Shown here: one piece after another, positions 1 through 5,729 of the stretch | Numbering within the stretch: position 1 is the stretch's first letter | Layout of the letters: every line of letters begins with the position of its first letter | Source of the DNA: Bacillota bacterium | GTDB lineage: Bacteria; Bacillota; Clostridia; Clostridiales; Clostridiaceae | Assembly: GCA_023427705.1 (NCBI GenBank) | Contig: JAEZAL010000207.1 | Coordinates: forward strand, 1 to 5,949 | DNA: 5,949 nt | Reading direction: 5' to 3' | Notes under the pieces: generated by a model | The model's input: only the letters and a program-made list of their open reading frames with translations | What the model was told of the DNA's origin: nothing | The model's database searches: none | Made by a program: the position numbers and the translations under genes

Positions 1-590
1 TCTACTTCTTTCATAGAGTGACTTGAAAATAATATAATCTTATTTTCTTTCTTACATTGAAGGATAAAGTCTTGTACAATTCTTGCTGCACTTACATCTA
101 ATCCAGTAGTTGGCTCATCAAAAAGCATAACAGATGGATTATGAACTATTGACCTTGCAACAGAGATTTTTTGTTTCATACCTCTTGAGTATTTTCCAAC
201 AGGTTTATTTATATAGTCTTCCATTTCAAAGCTTTTAGCTAATATATCTATTCTTTCATCTGCCTCTTTTTTGCTCATTCCATAAAGATTAGCAAAGTAT
301 CTTATATTTTCTCTTCCAGTTAATCTATCATATAGTCCTACATCTCCACCAAAAAGTATTCCTATTTCTTTTCTTACCTTTTCAGGATCTGATTTTACAT
401 TGATGTCATTTACTTTAATATCGCCCTCTGATATTTCTAGCATAGTAGAAATCATTCTTAAAGTTGTTGTTTTACCAGCACCATTTTCTCCAAGTAGTCC
501 AACAATTTCACCTTTATCTACTGAAAAGGATAAATTATCAACAACAGTTACTTTTTTAAAACTTTTACTGACATTATTTAATTCAAGCAT
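1..590 (-). CDS. ABC transporter ATP-binding protein, NatA-like (partial, C-terminus outside window)
   Basis: This is the cytoplasmic nucleotide-binding subunit of an ABC transporter; it hydrolyses ATP to drive a membrane partner that is not in the window. 196 codons are visible from the ATG at 590-588, with an AAAAGGGGG ribosome binding site (605-597) six bases upstream. Visible motifs in order are Walker A GENGAGKT (residues 34-41), signature loop YSRGMKQK (134-141), Walker B VMLFDEP (154-160), D-loop GLD (163-165) and the H-loop histidine H191. The usual Q-loop glutamine is replaced by an LFGG segment (79-82) followed by GLYDRLTGREN, a pattern typical of the NatA/drug-exporter ATPase group (NatA is the ATPase of a B. 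subtilis sodium exporter). The permease gene would be expected further left. Substrate cannot be told from this subunit: sodium, a drug, a peptide or a lantibiotic are all possible. The ABC ATPase call is certain; the NatA assignment is by resemblance only. Confidence 0.93.
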   Translation of the reverse strand, partial: MLELNNVSKSFKKVTVVDNLSFSVDKGEIVGLLGENGAGKTTTLRMISTMLEISEGDIKVNDINVKSDPEKVRKEIGILFGGDVGLYDRLTGRENIRYFANLYGMSKKEADERIDILAKSFEMEDYINKPVGKYSRGMKQKISVARSIVHNPSVMLFDEPTTGLDVSAARIVQDFILQCKKENKIILFSSHSMKEV

Positions 591-643
591 ATTGTGCCCC
601 CTTTTATATTTTATTATAGTATTTATTATTTTCAAAAGAGTTA

Positions 644-668
644 TTATATACTATATTACAGTATATAA
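644..668. promoter_or_regulatory. 25-bp dyad, candidate operator of the ABC ATPase gene
   Basis: TTATATACT (644-652) and AGTATATAA (660-668) are perfect 9-bp inverted arms around a 7-base spacer. The dyad covers the candidate -10 and start point of the ABC gene. ABC exporters of this kind in Firmicutes are often controlled by a YtrA-type GntR repressor encoded beside them, and spaced inverted repeats are their usual sites. No regulator gene is in the window, so the binding protein is an inference. Confidence 0.45.
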
Positions 669-681
669 ATGGGAAAATCAA
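653..681 (-). promoter_or_regulatory. Candidate promoter of the ABC ATPase gene
   Basis: On the minus strand TTGATT (681-676) and TAATAT (658-653) lie 17 bases apart. Each matches four of six sigma-A consensus positions. Transcription would start near 646, giving a leader of about 56 nt before the ATG at 590. The match is modest in DNA this AT-rich, so the call rests partly on position and on the overlapping dyad. Confidence 0.35.
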
Positions 682-752
682 TAAAAATATTCAATTTTTT
701 TACAAATTTTAAAAAGATATTTAATAGAAATAAGAATTTATTTAATTATATG

Positions 753-825
753 AAAGGTTTTGTATAACTATATTTTTAAATTAGGTAAGATAGTACAACA
801 ATAAGCATTAAAAGGTTTGGTATAA
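753..825. repeat. Imperfect 15-bp direct repeat pair
   Basis: AAAGGTTTTGTATAA (753-767) and AAAGGTTTGGTATAA (811-825) differ at one position and start 58 bases apart. They lie between the ABC gene dyad and the ARG box. They could be paired protein-binding sites or chance similarity in AT-rich DNA. Apart from these repeats I see nothing in about 690-830. Confidence 0.4.
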
Positions 826-836
826 AAAAACATATT

Positions 837-854
837 TATGAATAAATATTCATA
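837..854. promoter_or_regulatory. ARG box, candidate ArgR/AhrC operator
   Basis: The core TGAAT-AAAT-ATTCA fits the ARG box consensus wnTGAATwwwwATTCAnw at every defined position. The symmetry extends beyond the box: arms ATTTATGAATA (834-844) and TATTCATAAAT (847-857) are a perfect 11-bp inverted repeat around AA. ArgR/AhrC is the arginine-sensing hexameric regulator, which usually binds two adjacent boxes. A second, degenerate half-site ATTCA lies at 867-871. Upstream of carAB an arginine operator makes metabolic sense, because carbamoyl phosphate feeds citrulline synthesis. The box is about 165 bases upstream of the best promoter but just upstream of a weaker candidate at 868-896. Confidence 0.7.
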
Positions 855-867
855 AATGTATTTTAAA

Positions 868-896
868 TTCACAAATTTTAGTGTATTATAGATAAT
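868..896 (+). promoter_or_regulatory. Candidate upstream promoter next to the ARG box
   Basis: TTCACA (868-873) and GATAAT (891-896) each match five of six sigma-A consensus positions with a 17-base spacer. The ARG box ends 13 bases before the -35 element, and a degenerate ARG half-site (867-871) overlaps it. If active, transcription would start near 903 and read into carAB with a leader longer than that from the 1003-1031 promoter. It may be chance in AT-rich DNA. Confidence 0.35.
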
Positions 897-921
897 AAGT
901 AAATGATATGCAAATTATCTA
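889..921. repeat. Inverted repeat with 8-bp arms
   Basis: TAGATAAT (889-896) and ATTATCTA (914-921) are perfect inverted arms around 17 bases. The left arm overlaps the candidate -10 element at 891-896. There is no T-run after the right arm, so it is not an intrinsic terminator. It may be an operator for an unknown regulator or a weak hairpin. Confidence 0.4.
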
Positions 922-1002
922 CTATCAATATATTTATGTCAGTATAGACTTTGTGGAATTTGAGTGAACAACTAATTCATCGTTGTATAAATATAAATAA
1001 TC

Positions 1003-1031
1003 TTGACATGCTTGGTGGAAAAATATAGAAT
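1003..1031 (+). promoter_or_regulatory. Main carAB promoter
   Basis: A perfect TTGACA (1003-1008) is followed after 17 bases by TAGAAT (1026-1031), five of six matches to the -10 consensus. Transcription should start near 1038, so the whole PyrR-type attenuator lies in the transcribed leader, about 275 nt before the carA start. It is the best sigma-A match upstream of carA. Confidence 0.8.
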
Positions 1032-1048
1032 ATTATAAAAGGTGAAAA

Positions 1049-1078
1049 ATGTTTATCAAGTTAAAAAGTACACTTTAA
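1049..1078 (+). CDS. Possible 9-codon leader ORF ending inside the PyrR hairpin
   Basis: ATG at 1049 opens a short frame encoding MFIKLKSTL and stopping at TAA 1076-1078. AAAGGTGA (1038-1045) lies just before it, though the spacing is tight and the predicted transcript start is at about the same place. The stop codon falls in the 5' arm of the PyrR-binding hairpin, so translation would compete with folding. A frame this short can easily arise by chance; the call is speculative. Confidence 0.15.
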   Translation: MFIKLKSTL

Positions 1079-1108
1079 ATTGGTCCTGTGAGGCCAGAAA
1101 GGGAGTAT
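1068..1108 (+). promoter_or_regulatory. PyrR-binding hairpin (anti-antiterminator) in the carAB leader
   Basis: In the RNA, UUGGUC (1080-1085) pairs with GGCCAG (1092-1097) and displays the hexaloop CUGUGA (1086-1091). This fits the PyrR-binding consensus ARUCCNGNGAGGYU, with G in place of the first A and C in place of the last U, and the loop fits CNGNGA. Below lie an AAA bulge (1077-1079), CUUU/AAAG (1073-1076 with 1098-1101) and GUAC/GUAU (1068-1071 with 1105-1108), the purine-bulge-plus-lower-stem plan known for PyrR sites. PyrR, bound to UMP or UTP, stabilises this hairpin and favours the terminator downstream. The pyrR gene itself is not in the window. Confidence 0.85.
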
Positions 1109-1114
1109 GTATTT

Positions 1115-1216
1115 ATGTTATATTTATATTCACAAAATAATTGCATAGCAATGTCAGTTAGGACTTTTTCTAATACTGATATTAAATATAGAAGGATAGT
1201 AGGGAGAAAACATTAG
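1115..1216 (+). CDS. Possible 33-codon leader ORF spanning the attenuator
   Basis: ATG at 1115 opens a 33-codon frame ending at TAG 1214-1216, in the loop of the intrinsic terminator. AAAGGGAG (1098-1105) is a plausible ribosome binding site nine bases upstream and lies in the 3' arm of the PyrR hairpin, so PyrR binding would hide it. The frame carries four arginine codons: AGG 1160, AGA 1190, AGG 1193 and AGA 1205, of which three are at or in the left arm of the terminator. A ribosome moving or stalling there would block the terminator stem. I do not recognise the peptide. Open frames of this length are not rare in AT-rich DNA, so it may be accidental. Confidence 0.2.
   Translation: MLYLYSQNNCIAMSVRTFSNTDIKYRRIVGRKH
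1150..1183 (+). promoter_or_regulatory. Second leader hairpin between PyrR site and terminator
   Basis: Bases 1150-1161 pair with 1170-1183: nine pairs (1150-1158 with 1175-1183, one G-U), a two-base bulge (1173-1174), then UAG/CUA, closing the loop GACUUUUU (1162-1169). It sits where a PyrR-type antiterminator would be expected, but it ends 10 bases before the terminator and does not exclude it. Bases 1166-1177 can instead pair with 1198-1210 in the terminator arm, which makes this hairpin part of a possible switch. Confidence 0.5.
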
Positions 1217-1248
1217 GTTTGTTGTCTCCTTAGTATCCTTTTTGTTTT
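1194..1248 (+). terminator. Intrinsic terminator of the carAB attenuator
   Basis: GGATAGTAGGGAGA (1194-1207) pairs with TCTCCTTAGTATCC (1225-1238) over 14 positions with one G-G mismatch and one G-U pair, and AA/UU (1192-1193 with 1239-1240) can extend it. The run TTTTTGTTTT (1239-1248) follows directly. It lies after the PyrR site and 65 bases before carA, with no gene ending upstream on this strand, so it is a leader attenuator rather than an end-of-gene terminator. Confidence 0.88.
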
Positions 1249-1313
1249 AGTAAGATAAGCTTTTATGAAGTGTATTTTTAGCTATATATATTTATATTTT
1301 AGGAGGGCTAAAT

Positions 1314-2363
1314 ATGAAAGGGAAGCTAATATTAGAGAATGGAATGATATTTGAAGGCAAAGCTTTCGGATACTTAAAAGACAGTATAGGAGAAGTAGTT
1401 TTTACTACAGGAATGACTGGATATCAAGAGGTTTTAACTGATCCATCTTATTATGGACAGATTGTTACTATGACTTATCCCCTTATAGGTAATTATGGAA
1501 TAAATTTAGAAGATATGGAATCAAAGGCTCCAAAGGTTAAGGGGTTTATAGTAAGAGAAAAATGTAATTTTCCTAATAACTTTAGATGTGAAATGGATAT
1601 TGAAAGTTATTTAAAACAAAATAAGATAATAGGATTAGAAGGTATAGATACTAGAGCATTAACTAAGGTATTAAGAAATTATGGAACTATGAAGGGTATG
1701 ATTTCTTTAGAGGATATTACTTTAGAAGATGTTAAAGAAAGAGTAGAAGGCTTTTCAAATAAAAATGCAGTTAGTATGGTAACTACAAAAGAAAAGTACA
1801 CTGTAGAAGGAAAAGGAAAGCATATAGCAATAATAGATTTTGGAATAAAAGAAAATATAATTAGAAACTTTAAAAAGAGAGACTGTAGATTAACAGTATT
1901 CCCAATGAATGCAACAGCAGAAGAAATTTTAGAGATAAATCCAGACTTAGTGTTTTTATCAAATGGTCCAGGAGATCCAGAGGATTTAGGAGATGTAATA
2001 ACAAATATTAAAAAGTTAGTAGGAAAAAAACCATTAGCTGGTATATGTTTAGGACATCAGATTTTAGCATTAACCTTAGGTGGTAAAACTACTAAATTAA
2101 AATTTGGTCATAGAGGATGTAATCATCCAGTTAAGGATTTAGAAGAAAATAAAGTTCATATTACATCACAAAACCAGGGTTATGTTGTTGAAAAATTGCC
2201 AGAAGATGTTGTAGCAACTCATATCAATATTAATGATGGAACTATTGAAGGAATGAAGCATATAAAACTTCCAATATTCTCAGTTCAATTTCATCCAGAA
2301 GCTGCAGCAGGTCCACAGGATAGCCAGTATATATTTGATAAGTTTTTAAAGTATGCACTATAG
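1314..2363 (+). CDS. carA: Carbamoyl phosphate synthetase small subunit (glutaminase)
   Basis: CarA hydrolyses glutamine and passes ammonia through a tunnel to CarB for carbamoyl phosphate synthesis, the shared first step of pyrimidine and arginine synthesis in the cytoplasm. The 349-residue length suits bacterial CarA (B. subtilis PyrAA is slightly longer). The N-terminal CarA domain has TTGMTGYQEVLTDPSY (31-46). The C-terminal class I glutamine amidotransferase domain starts near 169 and has SNGPGDP (216-222), the nucleophile elbow GICLGHQ with Cys245 (243-249), FGHRGCNHPV (264-273) and QFHPE with His327 and Glu329, so the Cys-His-Glu triad is complete. The start at 1314 has an AGGAGGG site (1301-1307) six bases upstream. 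carB follows after 12 bases. Control is probably by the upstream PyrR-type attenuator and the ARG box. B. subtilis calls the pyrimidine-linked version pyrAA. Confidence 0.98.
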   Translation: MKGKLILENGMIFEGKAFGYLKDSIGEVVFTTGMTGYQEVLTDPSYYGQIVTMTYPLIGNYGINLEDMESKAPKVKGFIVREKCNFPNNFRCEMDIESYLKQNKIIGLEGIDTRALTKVLRNYGTMKGMISLEDITLEDVKERVEGFSNKNAVSMVTTKEKYTVEGKGKHIAIIDFGIKENIIRNFKKRDCRLTVFPMNATAEEILEINPDLVFLSNGPGDPEDLGDVITNIKKLVGKKPLAGICLGHQILALTLGGKTTKLKFGHRGCNHPVKDLEENKVHITSQNQGYVVEKLPEDVVATHININDGTIEGMKHIKLPIFSVQFHPEAAAGPQDSQYIFDKFLKYAL

Positions 2364-2375
2364 GAGGGTTTAGAT

Positions 2376-5300
2376 ATGCCATTGAATAAAGATATTAAAA
2401 AAGTTTTAGTTATAGGGTCAGGGCCAATAGTTATAGGACAAGCAGCAGCGTTTGATTATTCAGGAACTCAAGCATGTCAGGCATTAAAAGAAGAAGGAAT
2501 AGAAGTAGTATTAGTAAATTCAAACCCAGCTACTATTATGACTGATGCAGAAGTTGCTGATAAGATTTATATAGAACCATTAACAATAGAATTTTTAGAA
2601 AAGGTTATTGAAAAAGAAAGGCCTGATAGTATGATTACAGGAATGGGAGGTCAAACAGGACTAAATTTAGCTGTAGAATTATATGAAGCAGGAATTTTAG
2701 ATAAATATAATGTAAAAGTAATTGGTACTTCTATTCAATCTATTAAAGAAGGGGAAGATAGAGAGCTTTTCAGAAATATGATGAATAGAATTAATGAACC
2801 GGTTATTCAAAGTGAAATAATAACTGAAATGGAAGCTGGAATTAGATATGCAGAGCAAATAGGTTATCCAGTAATAGTTAGACCAGCCTATACACTAGGA
2901 GGAACTGGTGGCGGAATAGCTGATAATGAATCACAGCTTAGACAAATATTAGCATCAGGATTACAACTAAGTACTATTGGGCAAGTTTTATTAGAAAAGT
3001 CAGTTAAGGGATGGAAAGAAATAGAGTATGAAGTAATGAGAGACTCTTATGGAAACTGTATAACTGTATGTAATATGGAAAACATTGACCCAGTAGGAAT
3101 TCACACTGGAGATAGTATAGTTGTAGCACCATCACAAACCTTATCAGATAAAGAATATCAAATGCTAAGAACTTCAGCAATTAATATAATAAATGCTGTA
3201 GGAATTGAAGGAGGATGTAATGTGCAATTTGCATTAAATCCAAATTCTTTTGAATATGCAGTAATAGAAATTAATCCAAGGGTTTCAAGGTCATCAGCTC
3301 TTGCATCTAAGGCAACTGGATATCCAATTGCTAAGCTAGCTGCAAAGATAGCTTTAGGATATGGGCTAGATGAAATTAAAAATGCAGTTACACAAAAAAC
3401 TTATGCTTGTTTCGAACCAACATTAGACTATGTAGTAGTAAAGATTCCAAAGTGGCCCTTTGATAAGTTCTTTACTGCAGATAGAGCTTTAGGAACTAAG
3501 ATGATGGCAACTGGAGAAGTAATGGCTATAGGTGCTAATTTAGAGGCAGCTTTATTAAAGGGAATAAGAAGTTTAGAAATCGGAAAATATTCATTAGATC
3601 ATCCAAAGTTTAAAGAGTTAAGTATTCAAGAATTAAAATCAATAGTAGTAAAACCTGATGATGAAAGATTATTTGCATTAGCTGAAATGATAAGAAGAGA
3701 TTACAGAATTGAAAGTATAGCTAAAATAACAGGAATAGATATATTCTTCTTAGAAAAGTTTAAATGGATAGTAGAAGAGGAAACTAGACTAAAGCTAAGC
3801 AAAATAGAAGATTTAGATAAAGAATGGTTATTAAGTTTAAAGAAAAAAGGATTTTCAGATAAGGCAATAGCAGATATGCTCAAAGTTGATACTGAAGATG
3901 TTTATAGATTAAGAAGTATATGGAATATTAAACCTGCTTATAAGATGGTTGATACTTGTGGGGGAGAATTTGAAGCTTTATCACCATACTATTATTCAAC
4001 TTATGAGCAATATGACGAAGTAGAAGTATCTGATAAGAAAAAAGTAATAGTTATAGGGTCAGGACCAATAAGAATAGGGCAAGGTATAGAATTTGATTAT
4101 GCTTCAGTACATTGTGTAAAATCATTGAAGAAAATGGGAATTGAAACTATAATAATAAATAATAATCCAGAAACAGTAAGTACAGACTTTAATATTTCAG
4201 ATAAGTTATATTTTGAACCACTAACAGAAGAAGATGTATTAAATATAATTGAAAAAGAAAATCCATATGGAGTTATACTACAATTTGGAGGCCAAACAGC
4301 TATTAAACTTGCTAACTTCTTAAAGGAAAAGGGAATTAAAACTTTAGGAACTACAGCAGATCAAATAGATATGGCTGAAGATAGAGAGAAGTTTGATGAA
4401 TTATTAGAAAGCTTAGGGATAGATAGGCCAAAGGGCAAGGGTATTTGGACAATAGAAGAAGGTGTAGAAGAAGCAAGGAGATTAGCATTCCCTGTTCTAG
4501 TAAGACCTTCATATGTTCTAGGTGGACAAGGTATGGAAATTACTCATGACGAGGATGAATTAAAATACTATTTAAAGAATGCCTTTGTTAAGGATAGTAA
4601 GAATCCAATTTTAGTAGATAAGTACTTAATGGGTAGAGAAATAGAAGTAGATGCTATATCAGATGGAGAGGAAATATTAATTCCAGGAATTATGGAGCAT
4701 TTAGAAAGAGCTGGAGTTCATTCAGGAGACTCAGTTACAATGTATCCAAGCCAAAATATAAGCAAGAAAATTAAAAATAAGGTATTAGAATATACAAAGA
4801 AAATAGCAATTGCTATAGGAATAAAAGGTATGATTAATATTCAGTTTATAGAGTTTGAAGGACAGCTTTATATAATAGAAGTTAATCCAAGGGCATCAAG
4901 AACTGTTCCATATATAAGTAAGGTAAGTAAGGTGCCGATAGTAGATTTAGCTACAAAAGTAATGTTAGGATATAAATTAAGAGATTTAGGATATGGAGTA
5001 GGTGTATATAAAGAGCCAGACTTAGTATCTGTTAAGGTGCCAGTATTTTCAACACAAAAGCTTCCTAAAGTGGAGGTTTCATTAGGACCTGAAATGAAAT
5101 CTACAGGAGAAGTATTAGGTGTTGGAAGAAATATTAAGGAAGCATTATACAAGGGCTTTGTAGCAGGAAGTATGTATCCTTCAAGTAAAAAAGGAAAGAT
5201 ACTAGCAACAATAAAAGATCATGATAAGAAAGAATTTTTACCTATAGCTATGATGTTAGCATCAGTTGGATATAAATTTATGGCTACTGAGGGTACAGCG

Positions 5301-5582
5301 AAGCTTTTAAGAGAAGCTGATATAGAAGTTGAAGTAGTAAGAAAGTTACATGAGGAAAATCCAAATATATTGGATATAATTAAAAATAATGAAGTAGACT
5401 TAGTAGTGAACACTCCAACTAAGGGGAATGACTCTAATAGAGATGGTTTCTTAATAAGAAGAACAGCTGTAGAAAGAAATATCGGTGTAATAACAGCTTT
5501 AGATACTATAAGAGCAATAGCAGAAGTAAAACTTCAAGGGATAGATGAAAGAGTTTTAGAGGTATTTGATATAACAAAATAA
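2376..5582 (+). CDS. carB: Carbamoyl phosphate synthetase large subunit
   Basis: CarB uses bicarbonate, two ATP and ammonia from CarA to make carbamoyl phosphate. At 1068 residues it is full length (E. coli 1073, B. subtilis PyrAB 1071). It shows the family's duplicated plan. The carboxyphosphate half (about 1-400) has IGSGPIVIGQ (13-22), GGQTGLNLA (91-99) and EINPRVSR (298-305). An oligomerisation region spans about 401-553. The carbamoyl phosphate half (about 554-933) repeats these as IGSGPIRIGQ (560-569), GGQTAIKLA (638-646) and EVNPRASR (835-842). The C-terminal MGS-like allosteric domain (about 934-1068) has ATEGTAKLL (970-978), Lys990 and VNTPTKG (1011-1017), in the region that binds UMP and IMP in E. 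coli. The ribosome binding site AGGAGGG (2362-2368) overlaps the carA stop codon, suggesting coupled translation. No key residue appears to be missing. B. subtilis name: pyrAB. Confidence 0.98.
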   Translation: MPLNKDIKKVLVIGSGPIVIGQAAAFDYSGTQACQALKEEGIEVVLVNSNPATIMTDAEVADKIYIEPLTIEFLEKVIEKERPDSMITGMGGQTGLNLAVELYEAGILDKYNVKVIGTSIQSIKEGEDRELFRNMMNRINEPVIQSEIITEMEAGIRYAEQIGYPVIVRPAYTLGGTGGGIADNESQLRQILASGLQLSTIGQVLLEKSVKGWKEIEYEVMRDSYGNCITVCNMENIDPVGIHTGDSIVVAPSQTLSDKEYQMLRTSAINIINAVGIEGGCNVQFALNPNSFEYAVIEINPRVSRSSALASKATGYPIAKLAAKIALGYGLDEIKNAVTQKTYACFEPTLDYVVVKIPKWPFDKFFTADRALGTKMMATGEVMAIGANLEAALLKGIRSLEIGKYSLDHPKFKELSIQELKSIVVKPDDERLFALAEMIRRDYRIESIAKITGIDIFFLEKFKWIVEEETRLKLSKIEDLDKEWLLSLKKKGFSDKAIADMLKVDTEDVYRLRSIWNIKPAYKMVDTCGGEFEALSPYYYSTYEQYDEVEVSDKKKVIVIGSGPIRIGQGIEFDYASVHCVKSLKKMGIETIIINNNPETVSTDFNISDKLYFEPLTEEDVLNIIEKENPYGVILQFGGQTAIKLANFLKEKGIKTLGTTADQIDMAEDREKFDELLESLGIDRPKGKGIWTIEEGVEEARRLAFPVLVRPSYVLGGQGMEITHDEDELKYYLKNAFVKDSKNPILVDKYLMGREIEVDAISDGEEILIPGIMEHLERAGVHSGDSVTMYPSQNISKKIKNKVLEYTKKIAIAIGIKGMINIQFIEFEGQLYIIEVNPRASRTVPYISKVSKVPIVDLATKVMLGYKLRDLGYGVGVYKEPDLVSVKVPVFSTQKLPKVEVSLGPEMKSTGEVLGVGRNIKEALYKGFVAGSMYPSSKKGKILATIKDHDKKEFLPIAMMLASVGYKFMATEGTAKLLREADIEVEVVRKLHEENPNILDIIKNNEVDLVVNTPTKGNDSNRDGFLIRRTAVERNIGVITALDTIRAIAEVKLQGIDERVLEVFDITK

Positions 5583-5594
5583 GATTAAAATATA

Positions 5595-5634
5595 AAGGGA
5601 TTAGAATAGATTTCTAATTCCTTCTATTATTTTC
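5595..5634 (+). terminator. Intrinsic terminator of the carAB operon
   Basis: AAGGGATTAGAA (5595-5606) pairs with TTCTAATTCCTT (5612-5623), 12 pairs with one G-U, around the five-base loop TAGAT. The tail CTATTATTTT (5624-5633) is U-rich but interrupted. It begins 12 bases after the carB stop codon and before a new promoter, so the operon very probably ends here. Confidence 0.8.
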
Positions 5635-5665
5635 AAAATTAATTATATAAAAATTACCAAAGTTG

Positions 5666-5694
5666 TTGACAATGAACGTATGTTCGGTTAATAT
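5666..5694 (+). promoter_or_regulatory. Promoter of the downstream small gene
   Basis: A perfect TTGACA (5666-5671) is followed after 17 bases by TAATAT (5689-5694), four of six matches to the -10 consensus. Transcription should start near 5701, about 29 bases before the ATG at 5730. The spacer contains a LexA-like box and a second one covers the start point. Confidence 0.72.
5673..5686. promoter_or_regulatory. LexA (SOS) box 1
   Basis: TGAACGTATGTTCG keeps the GAAC-N4-GTTC dyad of the Bacillus-type LexA/DinR site and matches 12 of 14 positions of CGAACATATGTTCG. It lies between the -35 and -10 elements, so bound LexA would block RNA polymerase. Release would follow RecA-stimulated LexA self-cleavage after DNA damage. 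Confidence 0.8.
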
Positions 5695-5700
5695 AAAGAT

Positions 5701-5714
5701 AGAACTTATGTTTG
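5701..5714. promoter_or_regulatory. LexA (SOS) box 2, weaker
   Basis: AGAACTTATGTTTG keeps GAAC-N4-GTT and shares TATGTT with box 1, but has T where the perfect dyad has C. Its centre is 28 bases from that of box 1 and it covers the predicted transcription start. Two tandem sites would allow tighter repression. Confidence 0.5.
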
Positions 5715-5729
5715 CTCGGGGGTGTTATA

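Noticed and set aside
643..648. A perfect TATAAT on the minus strand upstream of the ABC gene
   Set aside because: No acceptable -35 element lies 16-18 bases upstream; the TTGATT at 681-676 is 27 bases away, so TAATAT at 658-653 was preferred.
400..684. A 94-codon plus-strand open frame
   Set aside because: It lies antisense to the ABC ATPase gene and extends over its promoter; the ATPase frame carries all the family motifs, and this one is a low-complexity hydrophobic shadow.
965..979. TGAAC and ATTCA near the main promoter as a second ARG box
   Set aside because: The half-sites are five rather than four bases apart and the left one deviates from TGAAT, so the match is no better than expected in AT-rich DNA.
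1277..1312. Possible hairpin TTTAGC (1277-1282) with GCTAAA (1307-1312) around the carA ribosome binding site
   Set aside because: Six mostly A-U pairs across a 24-base loop is too weak to hide an AGGAGGG site that stays largely unpaired.
1038..1313. T-box or metabolite riboswitch in the carA leader
   Set aside because: No T-box sequence or known aptamer core is visible; the PyrR consensus hexaloop explains the leader better.
3701..5413. Minus-strand open frames at 3701-3883, 4868-5152 and 5219-5413
   Set aside because: All three lie wholly inside carB on the opposite strand and their products look like antisense of a conserved enzyme rather than independent proteins.
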